Positions 47,401 to 61,106 of a DNA stretch of 64,000 bases are shown in pieces. The DNA comes from Apis mellifera (taxonomy: Eukaryota > Arthropoda > Insecta > Hymenoptera > Apidae): assembly GCF_003254395.2 (NCBI RefSeq), contig NC_037647.1:9863050-9927049 (forward strand), given 5' to 3'. A program made the translations under genes and the position numbers. The notes below the pieces were generated by a model. It saw only the letters and a program-made list of their open reading frames with translations. It ran no database searches and was not told where the DNA came from. Numbering within the stretch: the stretch's first letter is position 1; every line of letters starts with the position of its first letter.

Positions 47401-50400
47401 TCACACAAAAATTAAAATTATATACGAACTAAATCGACCAATGGCATTTGAGTGAAGTTGTTTCAGGAAACAAAAGCGATATATCGATATATCGATTAAG
47501 TTGTTCGCTTGTTTAGACCATACTTCATATAATTATCCTATTGGGTGACGTTAAAATTTTTACTTTTTAATTGGAACACATCATCGATTATCATAAAAAG
47601 TTTATTATAAAGTAACGAATATCAAAAGAACAAAGTTATATTTAATAATTAGTTTTTTGGCAATGAAAAAAATTATCTGATTGTTGCCACTATCACTAAT
47701 GTGGTTTCTCAAGATCTTTGCACTTCTTTTTTCAAGTAGGTGCAATTTTACGAGTAATCCTCCGACAAACGGAAAAAACATGCAGTTACACCCTTATATC
47801 TTGACAGGGCACTACTTCTTACCGAGACAATTGCTTGGAAGACAGCCGGTAGCAAGTGTCGCTTCTCTGGCCGCACAAAGGCTCGAATAACTCCGAACAA
47901 AGAGTGATAAAGTATGCCTCGTGAACACAACGTTTTTTCTTTTTTCGCCGGTTTCATCCCGTTAAGTTCTAATTAACGAACAATTTGTCGAGCTTTTGTT
48001 TAATTTTTCTTTACAAAACAGAGCTTGTGATTCGATTTATATAAATCGTGATACATAGTAAATCGAAAGAGTATGAAAATAAAAAAAAAGAAAAATAGTT
48101 AATTATTTTTATGGCTTTTTTTTTTAGAAACAATTCGATTCAATATGATTTTATTAGAATTGATATATTAGGAATATAATAGGATTATAAACAGAGGGCG
48201 GCACATATTCGTGTCACGGTCGTTAAGTGAACCCGTTTATGTCAAACGATGTAAGTACTCGTACATATATCGGTCGTAAACGCGTCCGCTTATTAAACTT
48301 CTGTATTACGGTATACATACAAGCCGTAATGAATTTCAACGATTGACAAAGAGACTGGAGAATCTTCGATATCCGACTTATGTGAAAATTGAAGACTTGT
48401 ATTCTAACGATTTTTATGGTTTATATTGAAACATAACCTTTAAAAATGATCGAAATTAAAAATATCGAAATTAAATTAAGTTTCAATTTTTTTCCGATTC
48501 TTAATATTCAAAGGTAAGAATAATTCTATTCTACTTTTTTTTAATTTATCTTAATTTTATCTTTTTATCTTTCGATATATGAGCAAAAATTACGATTTTT
48601 ATTATCCGTGAAAAGGTTAATAGATCATGGTATTCTCTATCTCAAAGGACTGCAACGATGCTGTTGTAGTCTCGTAAAAACTACCCAAGGGAAAGAGAGC
48701 TAGCAATCACCGAGAGCATCGTTCGAATCCCACTTGGGACTGGTAACAATCAAGCAGCAATTCCGTTGAAAAAGACAATAGGCATTTAGCCAAACAAAGA
48801 GAAATCGTGTGACGAGAATTCGTTAAAAATTCGTGTAATGTATATCAAAAAATCTTATATAAGAACGAGCATTTTATAAGAAGTATAACGTATTTTCGCA
48901 TTAATGCGAAATATTATTTTCATTGTCTATAGAACGAAACGATTTTCATTTATATATTTCCTAATTTACTTAATAAAGCAGTGGTTCTCAATGTAGGTCG
49001 TAAAATGTTTTTAGGTTAATTAGTTATTTTTAGTAAATTTATTTTTTTGTATTTATTTATCTTAATATATCATAATATATAAATTGATTATATTTTCTAC
49101 AGGAATATTAGAATAATCTTTTCGTTATGCGTCTCAAAGTGTCGCTGTGACAAAATCGTATTAATATAAAGAATTGAAGAAGTGAAGTATGAAGAATTTA
49201 AAAGAAGAAGAGAAAAAAATTTTTAAAAATTAAACATATTTGTTATTTTCACGGCAAAAAAAAGAGAAACAAGATTATTGAAATCGATTCAGAGATCGCG
49301 TTGGTGGTTATGTTTTAGCTATTTGCGTTAAAGAGACCAGAACGTGAAATGAGAATCAATAATCGAAAGAAGGATGAATACGGATGCGGTGGCAACGTGA
49401 TGTAGCCACGTGACTTAGGTTTACCCCGGTGAGAGAATTTAAGGACGTGCATTGAAATAACGAATGTACAGATAAATATGCATACTTATATACATGCATT
49501 GTATAATTTCTAATTATTAATCGATTCACTAATTTTTTTTTACGATCAATAACGCGAAAAATTCTTGATAAAAAAAAAAAGGTTATTTCCCTCCTTTCAA
49601 TAATCTCACAATTTTATCTTTTATAGGTTTGCATCGAAACGAATAATCTCTGTGCCTTACTGCAGGGTTTAGCGAATGTTTGCAATAAGGATGAAGTTTC
49701 TAAACATGGTCGTCCTATTTTCTTGAAATCATTCGTACCTGAATACTGACCGAACTTTAACTGGCTTCGATTTGAAAGGACCCGCGTTCCCTTAGGTATT
49801 TCCAGATAGAACTTTTCGAATATTTACGAACAAACGAGTGTGTCTATATTGGAAATATCGCCAGGGAGCTAAATCAGAAATTGAGGTATAACTAAATATA
49901 TCCGTACCATTCTCAGACATTCGTCATTTCCTTCCATCTTTTTTATTGAATTTAAAAAATATCCACGTAGCAGACAATGAACAGACAGGAAATCGATTCG
50001 GGGTGAGAACGATACATGCGATATACGATACACTGAAAATTAATTTTGTAGGACGTAGAGGAAGGAAAAGAAACTGAAAAAAAGAACGACAAGACGTTAC
50101 CGGTGAAGATCTATGGTATCGAGGCGATATTAAACCGAACAAGATAACACTCTTGGAAAAAGTTCCTGGATATATAAGCTAGCTTATCAATCAAGCTGGA
50201 TCCTGGTGGTAACAAAATCGATTTATTTCCCTTCGCTCACTGAAAATTTCACACAGTTATGTAAGTCTATTTAGCTTGTAATTAATAGAAGATTGTTTTT
50301 AGGAAGATAAGAAAAAGGAACGATTTTCGAGATGAATTTCACAAGTGGTTACCTCTAGTGGTCGAAGGAGGAAAGTTTCTAATTTTTAGGGAGAGACCAG

Positions 50401-53400
50401 AGAGTAACAATAGCCATACGGTCTGGTATTCCCCAGACGCTCCTCGCATCATCGATCCTATATAACCTAACACAGTTTCTTCTCTCATCCTCTGCTATGG
50501 TATCACGGAAAAACCATGTTATTGCTAACCTTCTCGCTTTCAACGTTGTCTCGAAGAAATTACGCTTTTTCTTTCGATAAGGCGAGGCAAAGAAAAAAAA
50601 TTTGCCACGCCTTTGTCGCTTCACTGTTGTTTCACACGATCAAATATTGTTTTCACACTCCTAATGTGCAATTCTGACCTTAGCCTATTTTAATCATCGC
50701 CATTCAACATAATCGGGGAAAAAAAAACGTTATCTTCGATTAAACAAAGTTTTATTAGTTAAAAGATATTTGAATCGAACAATGCTCGTTTTTCTTCTAA
50801 TTAACGCGATGCGAGAGAATGTTTCTTTCATCGACGTATCGTTTTCTTCTGATTGAACGAAAACATTCGTTTTACGATAGAAAAGCCTAATTTCCGTAAC
50901 ACAACCCGTTTCATCTTGTATCTTTGACTATGTGAAAAGGTTCTTTGTTTTCATAGCGATGATAAATGCTTATCATGGTGCAAAGGTAACCGTAAAGGTA
51001 TCTGGTAAATGGGTATGTGGTAAATATGGAGACATCGTTGCAAAAGGGTACAATATCTTGAATGATCAAACTTCAACATCGTGTATAATCTATCATTTAT
51101 TTATCATTTCTTTGTTGCAGCCAAACTCGACCCGATATTGCAATAAATCGTGCAAAACGGTTTTCTAATTCCTGAAAAATTTTAATAGAAGTAATCTTTT
51201 TTAACGATGAAAACTATGAATAGAAATTTGATCGATAAATAAACGGAAATAAGGGCGAAGTATATTTGGATACATAAAGGTAAAATAGGATAATTCGTAT
51301 AACGTATTAAAACTTTTCCTCTTTTCTACGTTGCTTCACCGTATCGATCGAGAAAAGTCTTTTACCCGCTGGGTCACACGGAGACGAGAACCGATTGTTT
51401 ACGGATTCTATCCCCTTCTATTCCATGTCTATTGAAATTTCAAAAAATATTTTATTCGTTTATTGTTTAATCTGTATATATCTAGTATAAAACTTAAATA
51501 TAATTAGATACAGATATGTATAACTATATTCCCTCTGAATATAGATCATTCATTACATATAGAATGAACAGAGGTAGAGAAGAAATAGACTGGGGATAAT
51601 GAGGACACGAGAATAAAAAGAATTTTATTTCATACTTCTTCTTTGTCGAATCAGTTCCTTCGTCCTAAACTGAAGGAATCTTAACCGAAAGATGCTTCAA
51701 CCTCTGCGATATTGATCCGTATCCCATCCACATGGAACTAGAACTCTCCTCCAGTTTTCTTCTCTTATCGTTCCCCCCCCTACTTTTTACTTCTCTGTTA
51801 TCCGATTCTCTATACTTTCGTTTCTTCTTTTGGTCCTTCAACTTCCATACATGTAACTCTTTCGTCTTCTCTTCCCACTTTTGTTTCTGCATCCTTTTCA
51901 AAAATTTTATCCAACCAAAAAAGAAGCTTTCTTCCTTCGAACTTTTCTATCTTTAGTTTTAAAAAACTTTCTCATTCAAAAAAGAAGAGAAAGAGAATTT
52001 TATGGGTATAACTGAAAGAAAGGAGAGGAAAAAATATCATCATTTCTTGAAAGGAAAACAAAACATGGAATTCAATCCACGTGTAAATTTATCAAATGAA
52101 TGCTTTCATTTATTATAACAATTTATCGATTATTTTTTTTTCTTATAAAAAATTTTTCTGGTAAAATTTTTTCTAATAAAAAATTTCAATTTCGCAGGTT
52201 AAAAGACTACGGAATATTATATCTATTCAGATTCAAAAATCATTGTGTTTTTTTAAATCATGGAAAATTTGAATAACTGGGAAATTTTTCAATTAAACAT
52301 CTAGTTGAGAAATTCTTGAAAATGATTAAAAATTAAAAAAGAGAGAAGAAAAAACTTTATTTTGAAGATAGACATAAATTATTCAAACAATTTACTTAAA
52401 CGTGTTAGAAGTAACCATGAATATTGAAATAAAGATGAAGAGTTCTTACTACATATTTCATCACCTCATCATATACTATAATGTAGCGTTTTCCCAGTCA
52501 GGTATCCAAGTATCTACTTAGATTAAATGAAGTGGTACAGTTATGCTCAGACACGTGTGTGTATACATGTCGATCAGACATTATCAATTACATTTTTCAG
52601 GCTTAATTAGAGTCAAGACAACTACATAAAATGATTGTAATTTTTTTCTCGACGATTAATACATTGGAAGAAACGAAAAAAATACAACTTTGAAGAAAAT
52701 TGAAGAATGGTACAAATGATTGGAATGTTCAAGGTAACGAAAGGAAAGTGAAATTTTCTTGAAGAGAATAGAAAGTTTTATCGATAAGTTTTTCTTTTTT
52801 TTTTATGACCTTAAATGTCCTCGAAGAACACTCGTCGAAAATAAAATAAGAACAGAATGCATCTAAACGTACTGTGTATAGTTCAGTAGTATCAGTCGAT
52901 ATTTTACAACAGGACCTGGAATATCGATTTGGTGGAACTTCTAGACACGTGGCACCGCCATTACGATCGATATTACAATAGATATCTCGTCGAAAGTATA
53001 TTTCGCAAACTATTTACCTATACTATGGCCGAATTTCATCATTCGATTTGCAAAACAATGGTCAATACCCAAACAGGAGAAGGAAACTCGCGAGAGAGTC
53101 GAACATGTATAATATTGGAGGAAGAGAAAATGGAAGGAAATTCTATAAATAGGAATAACAGTTCATGCGGTAGTTCGTAATATCGAAGATGGATCAGATA
53201 GCATGCACTTTCGGCCAATTTTCGATTTAATTTTCGATATATTTTTTTTTTTTTTTTTACCGAAACGTCAGAACATTGACAAGGAGAAACTGAATAATGA
53301 AAAAGAAAAATGAGGAAGAAAAAAGTATCGAGGAAAGTTGATTTTTTCGTAATAGAGGTATCAAGCTTTTAATCCTCTTATTTAGACATGGTATGGAAAG

Positions 53401-56400
53401 AGAGAGGATACTTGTATCTGAAAGTGTGAAAGTAGAAGCGAGTACTCTTTGAAATATCGCGTGAAGGAACATAATGTGGAAAAATTGCGGTAAGTATGTG
53501 AGAAAAAAAAAAGATTGGTAAAAGTAAATTGAATACTATGATACTACCTTCCAATTTTATCTGAGAGTATGCCATGTAGGTCAGGATGGTTGTTTTCTTC
53601 GAGGATTTTCCCAATGCACGATTTTTACCTTCTTGCACTTGTCGTAATATCATCGAATAATAAGAAAGATAGACTATTGTATAGAAATCTGTTTTTCCCT
53701 TTCTTAGAGATTGATTTTTTTTTTTTATTCTTTCTTTCGGTGTAAGCATTATTCTCTTTTAAGTTTGCTTGAAATTTCTCCTACAAACGTTGCGAGATTT
53801 TTCTATCTTGCTTCGGAAAAAATAACAAGAGGAAAGAGAAATGGAAATCGGGATAGAAAATAAGATAAAAAGATCGAATGGAGAGGATAAGAAATTTAAA
53901 AGATTTTAAATTTCGATTGAAAGGATGTTTCGCTTAAGTTTCCGCGAAATCTTGACACGGAAAGAAGCTGTACAGCACAATTCTCGAGCACTCGTAACGT
54001 TAAAGTAGAGAGTAGAATAATAGGTACTTGAAACAGTTACGAAATGGCAGCTCAGCTAGATCTCGCACGCGAATTTCTTCTCGAGTGAAAACTATTTTGA
54101 TGTTATTTTTATATGAACTCTATGTGATTAGAGGAAAGGAATAAAGAAGAAATAGTATTTTGCAATGATAATGATAAAATATTTTTTTAAAAATTGTACG
54201 ATGGAGAGCAATGACTGAGATACCGATTAAAGTAATGATCGATATCGTATTAAATCCTAACCAAATATCTAACTTGGAATGATCACGATCATAACTTTAT
54301 AGCGATAGCGATTCTCTAAACGAAAAGTTTTAACAGGGATATCTTAGACACGCGATGGCACGTTTAAATTACGTAGAACCCAAATACAGAGCAGTGAATC
54401 TGCAATCGTAACAGCTCTACGCCCGTGTCTATAACGTCCCTCTATTGGCGTTGAGTAGCTACCGAGCGAGGGCAATCTCGCTATTGATTGCACCTTGCAT
54501 CCTCCCGCCCCTTTCTCCTGCCGCGATCCCCTCTCCGCGACCATCCTTCGTCCATCCCAACCCTCAGGGCAACCCCTCCGATTCCTCTTTTTCTCTACTA
54601 CTTTCCTCTTCCCTCGACTCTTTTCGATTCGAATTTGCCCCAAGCCAAGGGCCGAGAGACGCTCAGGAACGCACATTTTATTCTTTTATTTCTTCGACGC
54701 AACATACGGTTTCGATTATTAACTTTATACAACAGAAAGTGAAACCATTTTTTTTTTAAATTACAATATTACAATAAAATTTGTTTATAGAAACAAAATG
54801 TCCGATTATTTGAATTGTCGCTGAATGTCACTGATAACGTATAACAATCGCGAATAGCTTTAAGAGATCGAAATATAAAATCGGATATGAAAAGAAAGGA
54901 ATTTGTCCTGTGTACTTCAATAATACGAAAACTTGATACGAAACTGATGCATTAATTTTTCACTTAATCTAATATAATCTAACCTAACCTCATCTCACCT
55001 TGTTCCGTCTTCCGATTGGCCGAAATTATTACGGATTTTTATTTAGAGATATCGAAGAACAATGTATCGACTCGCGGTGACTCGCCCGAACTCGCACAGC
55101 GACGATCCCACTTTGACGTCTTGACGTCAATTTTGTTAATTAATTCGCCTTCATTAAAACGATCGATCGAGAGACTCGGGTTGACACATTAGTTACACTT
55201 CATCACCGTGAAAACTCGATTTAACCGCTTAAAGATTTATCGGGGACAACCAGTCTCGTCGACTTGTTATTGCAACGAAAAATTTTGCGCATTTATCGCA
55301 CACATTTTCTTCAATAAAAAAACGAATTACAATTTTAAGAAAAATGGTTTCCTGTAAGATTGAATGTTTACGATTTGGAAACTAGAGACTATTTTGAGTA
55401 ACTCGAGAAATGCATATTTTAGGTTAGGTTAAAACATGCGCAAAATTTCTTGATATTTCAAACTGTGCATAACTTGAATTTCTAATTTTAATAAATTTTA
55501 ATAAAATCTAACGAGTGATCGATCTTATTTTCACGGCATACGTGACATATGCACAATTATGATATTATCAATACGTTGAAAAGATAAAAAATTTTCGATC
55601 CATGATAGTAAACGTGATTACGCTAATTGCAGGTCGCGAAGCTTTTATGACGCATTTACAATCGATACATTCAGTATGAAAGTTGAAACGACAGAGCAAC
55701 GAAGCCATTGTTTTCTCATAATGTATAGCGACTGCAATCGACACTCGATACATCACTGTATAAAAGATTAAAGTTTCAGCGGGAAACGTCACGTATTGGA
55801 TTATTTTGTATTTATATTTTACAAAAAATTATCATAATAGATATATATTTTAAAAATAATATAGCTCTTATATTTTTCTTTCAGGACTTTACGATGATTT
55901 ATAACCTACGACGTCACGTCATGTAATCATAACCTCCAAAGAATCCAAAGAAAGTATTTTTTGTCGGCAATTGTTGACAAACAAATTTCTTGAAAAGAAA
56001 AAAATAAACAACTTTATTTCAGGAAATTTCGTTACTCAACGATACGAGGGAACAACTTCGAAGAATTCCGTTTAATTATTCAATGAGCATACTTGACGAG
56101 AAACATCGATGCGCACAAATGAGGGGAAATTCCGGACAAAGGAGGATATATAGAACGCGTATCGGAAACGAGATACTCGAAGGAAACACCTAGCTCATCG
56201 GGATAATAAGGAATATGCTGGTAGAGTCACATTCATCCGCATAGTTTGTTACCAATTACCCCAAGTGTCCACCTACATCGAATTCTAGACGAGAACCGAG
56301 ACACCAACACCGTGTCGTTGAATAACATGTATGCATAACTTGCACAGGACACGCGACCTATACATTTATACACGCGCCTATCCATGTGGATATTCAGAGA

Positions 56401-59400
56401 TATATACATACGAAACGAACGAGGAATAGGAGTGGCCGTATACTGCATCGGACAGCTTGCAACTGCGTATATTATTCATCGGTAATAATCATTCTCCAAA
56501 AATGTAACCAACCATAAACAGCTTTTTGTACTATCGTACAAAACGATCTCGATCGAAAATCGTTGTTATTCTTGCCATTGAATTCCCGTCGAATATTTTA
56601 TTCGTTTATTATTTGACAATTTTAAAGAGTGCACGTTTCGAACCGATAACGAAGGGAAAGAAAATATTCCAAGTTGTCGAAGAGAAGTTCGTTTGGTAAA
56701 AGGTGGGAAGAAACTTAATCTTAATATCGTGTATCGTATATCCTCTCCACATTTCCCAACATTTTTTGCAGCATCAAGTTTCCCCCAAGGAACGTTCGAC
56801 TAAATTATTCGCTTTCTTCAGCATCTCTCTCTCTCTCTCACTCTCTCACTCACATCATTTTTCCCCTTCTTTCTCCCTACTCCTCGCAAAACGTTTTTTC
56901 ATTTCCCGCCCAAGTTTTTCTTCCCACCTACCACTTTCTCATTTTTAACTCGGCAAACGTCGCCTGCCGATTTCAATAGATACATTTCCAATCCGTTATG
57001 TGGAATAAAACCGTATCCCCTGTGGATGGAGGATTATTTTTAAAAGAGTAGAAATTATATTAATATTTTTCACGCGTATACTTTCTTTTTCCACCGAAAT
57101 TAATAGTTATTCGTAAGAGTTAATTCGCTGTTGCAAACAAGTCATAAGCAAACTAAGCTGCCATAAGCAACCAGTTTCGCCAGCGACGGTTGACTATACT
57201 TGACGTTTAATCATTAAACCACTTCGTGCGCGTCAACGTGTTCATACGCGCGTGTATATACATATGTATATACATATCTACATACATGTAGCAAATAATG
57301 AACGATTAGATTGGAGAGGCGCATTTCGTGTCGCGTTCTTTTTCTTTTTTTAACGAAATCAAACTCGAAACGACAATTTATTAATCTTTCTCTCTTTAAC
57401 ATTCTCTTTTACATCAGCAAGGTGGTTTATAAGTGTCAACCGAACGAGCACATAACCTCTGATACTTTCGTTCAAAACTTGGAAACGGTCGCAAGTTTGA
57501 CGTGCGTTACGTTCAATTTCCAAAGGTAATCGTTATCAAACAAAACGATCCGTCATTCGGACAGCGGTTTCGAGAAGGGACAACGGGCCATTAACAAGGT
57601 TAGGATTTCCCTCTGCCTCTGACAATCCGTGTGTATACTTTGCCTGCCATCTCCATCGTACGTATATACACAGAGGTTGAGCGAAGCAACGCGTACGCGT
57701 AAGCGCCGGCGCTAGATTCAGAGGAGAGAGTAGCAATGACCTGGCTGCCTGCAACTGCAGCTGCAGCTGCGCCGGTCATTCTATTCCGTGCACCTGCACT
57801 TTGCGACCTTTCAATCCTCGAATTTAAATCCCGTTAAATCCTATCGGATTTCTTGGATCGCGATTTCTTTAAGAGTCGATGATTATTTTTAATCGTCCAT
57901 TTTTATTCATTTTATTCATCTTAATGCAATGGAAGAGTAAAAAAAAAAAAAAAAATCCATAAATTGAAGCAGCGAAAATTCTCGAGCCAAGGTTCCATTC
58001 TTCGCGTGAATCGCGTAAGTAAATTTCAATAAGAAAAAAGAAAAAAAAAAAAGAAGCGATATAAAAGCACGACACGTGACTGATAACGTGTGACGCAATG
58101 TTCAACGCACTGGAATATCTGGAAATTGATTTCCTATACGATAAAAAGGGAGAAAATTAGGTTAAAAAATAATTGCACGAACTCGTTGGAAAAAGAGGGA
58201 GATCGATAAGGAAGGATGCGATCGAACAAGAGGTTGGCGGACTCTTTGGAGATTGCTCGATCGATCGAGTCGTGTTCTTACAACAAGAGATACAAACGGT
58301 CTCCAAAGATTCTCGAGAGAGAAATCGGACAGCTTTGAACGATAAAATGAAATTCACGTACAAATCTATGTTATTCCCCGAAGTATGTTCAGAACAAGGG
58401 GATCGATCTCGTGAGAACGTGTTCCGTAATTAGCTGTCTGAGAAACGGTCCAATTAATTGGAATGCTTGATACGTTAAGATCCTCGATATCCTTATCCTT
58501 ACGTTCATTTATAATTAGATCATTTTGGCCTATCGGCCGTTATCGACCGAGCACCGAGAGACCGATTCAATCAACGATACGAAGTTCCAGTTTCGTTCGA
58601 CGAAAAATAAGTTAATATAAAAAGAATTAACAAAAGGGAACGAAATTAAAGAGGAGACTGGCTCGTGTATCGTAACCGATATCTTAATCATTGTCCAACA
58701 CATTTTCCTCCCTCCAATTTGTAGGTCAACGATCCTTCAACTTTCATCGAACCAACGGAATTAATTAATTCCTTCTCCTTTTTTTTCTCTCTCTCTCTCT
58801 CTCCAAACATTTTATCGAAACGAAAGATAACGCGCTCCAAGCGTAGGTAATAAAAATGCGAGGGTAAGAAATTTTCGACCATGATTCGTGACAAAGGGAG
58901 GCACGTCACGCGTTTATATTATGCGGATCGAACAATCTCTCTCAGGAGGGGAGGGGAAAAGGGATGGAATACACATCGAAACAGGTTGCATCGGGCAAAA
59001 TATGGAAATTGAAATAACGAAGAACGAAGAAAACGAATCATCGGCTCATACATATGTATGTAGAGGATAATAACACAGTGTCTGAATTCGACATTAACTC
59101 CGGAGCCGCAAATGGGGCGAGCGAATGGCTGTGCTAATCGTTTAAATCGATATCGCGCTCGAGTTGGCATCCACGTTGCCCGAGCGCCTCTTCTTCCGTA
59201 AATTTCTGTCGGCTCGAAAACTCTCGACGCGATCAGTCGGGGAAAAATTTTCCTTTCCACGTTTCGAATTAAAGGATCGTTCGCGTGGAAGAAACGATAC
59301 ATTCAAGCGTATCAAAATATCGTTAACGAGCAATCGAATATACGAGTTTTGGCAATGCTTTGACCGTCGGATGCGGAGACGAAATAATGGATTGGTTGTA

Positions 59401-61070
59401 CGTGCGACGAATATCTCGAAACAAAGACGACTTGGCAAGGATTCGTTCGTGAGAAAGAGAAAAAAGAAGAAAGGGAAGCTGGAAGAGAAATTGAATCCGT
59501 TCCTAATTGCGGGATACGTTCCATGACCAAACGCTTATTAGCGTTGATTGTGAAAGAGATCGTTCGCCAAGGTAATGCAAGTCTCTTGCCAACTACATTC
59601 CGTCTGGCAAACAACGTTTTTTCCACTTTCTTCCCTACGTGTTTCGCGAAAACACACTCGAAGGGGAATGATTCTTTTTTTCTTTCTTTCCTTCTTTTTA
59701 ACGATAGCTTCTCGTTTATTAATATATATCGAGAACCGATATTACTTGGCAAGATGTTTGCAACCGATTTTACCTAGGTCAGCCAAGGAATAGTTGAACT
59801 ATGAAAAAAAGAAAAAGAAATATATATATACACATACATACATGTGGATAGAAAATGGAAAAGAAACAAATGGAAAAAGGAGGAGAAGAGCATGTGCGGC
59901 ATCTCTTACCTTGCAGTGGGTGCAGTTGAAGATGACGGAATAGGGCTGTGCACAGTCGTATCGCGCGACCACTTCCTCGAACCCACAATGCAATTTTGCG
60001 GCTAACGTATCGACGTGCAACAGCTTGTCCAGGGCATCGGCGCACTTCTGGCCACCGTTTAGCACATTCTCGAGCGGACCACCCTTGCCAGGTGCCAGGG
60101 CGTTGACCACCGCGTGATCGCAGCAGTGCCGCAGACGCAGCCCGCTCATGAACCAATATCGATTCTCCCTTGGGGTTAAAGTACTGGCCCGGCCAAAATC
60201 ATCCCGACAGATGTTCCTCTTGTGCGACTCCTCGAGATAAAAAAGGCACTGTTCCGGAACCGTTCGCACGCCCTCGCCTCCGTTCTCTCCTCCTCCCCCT
60301 CCTCCTCCCTTCCCCTCACTCGCGCCACCCTCCGCCGCCCCCCCGAAAGACCTCGTCGAGCCCGAACCGAACCGTCCCGATTCAACCGCCTTCTCCTCTC
60401 CCTCCCAGTAACAATTCCCGCTGACCTTCACCTTCTTCACCACCTCGAAGAACTCGGCGTCGACCCCCCCCTTCCCCCCCGCGCTCGAGCTCGCCACGCA
60501 GGGGAGAGGGCAATTCTTGGACACCTCGGGTGGATCGCAGCTGGCCTGGAGATCGGCCGGCGCTGGGCCGGCCAGGTCGCAGGCCGACAACCACGGGTTT
60601 ATCTGGTTCACCTTCCACCTGTATTCGTTGTAAGGATGCGTGGATTCGGTGTGGGGAGGGGAGATCGCCTCGCGATCCCTATACGCTCGCGATCCCTCCC
60701 GAGCCTGATCGTCCTGCTGTTGCTGTTGTTCCCCGTGCCGGCGGCGATGGTGCCCGTCCTTCCCGTACTGCTCGACCTCACGAACCAACTGTTCACGCGC
60801 TCCCTCGTCCGATATCTGCCGATGTTGTTGCTGTTGGTGTTGTTGCTGCTGCTGGTGCTGTTGTTGAGCACGTTGGTGCGCGGCGACGCTCGAGGATAAC
60901 AACAGGGAGGATGTCTGGGTGGCGTTGTGCCGGGGAAGGTTTTGCGCGAGGGATGAGGGATTATGGGCGAGATCGGGGATGAATTGTCCGGAGGGATTCG
61001 TGGAACACACGACAGGGCAGGCCAGTAGATACAAGATGAACAGCAATCCGTACTTTCGGCCGCACCAATT

Positions 61071-61106
<36 letters not shown>

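Noticed and set aside
48640..48745. Possible tRNA: CGTTCGAATCCC resembles a T-loop B box
   Set aside because: The flanking bases do not form a 5-bp T stem, and no matching acceptor stem or anticodon arm can be drawn upstream.
55420..55445. TTAGGTTAGG, the insect telomere unit
   Set aside because: Only two units, as also near 54975 on the other strand; too short to indicate an interstitial telomere.
60222..60982. Long plus-strand frames opposite NLF-1 exon 1
   Set aside because: The minus strand here encodes the conserved Cys-rich domain with correct splice sites; plus frames are high-G+C shadows.
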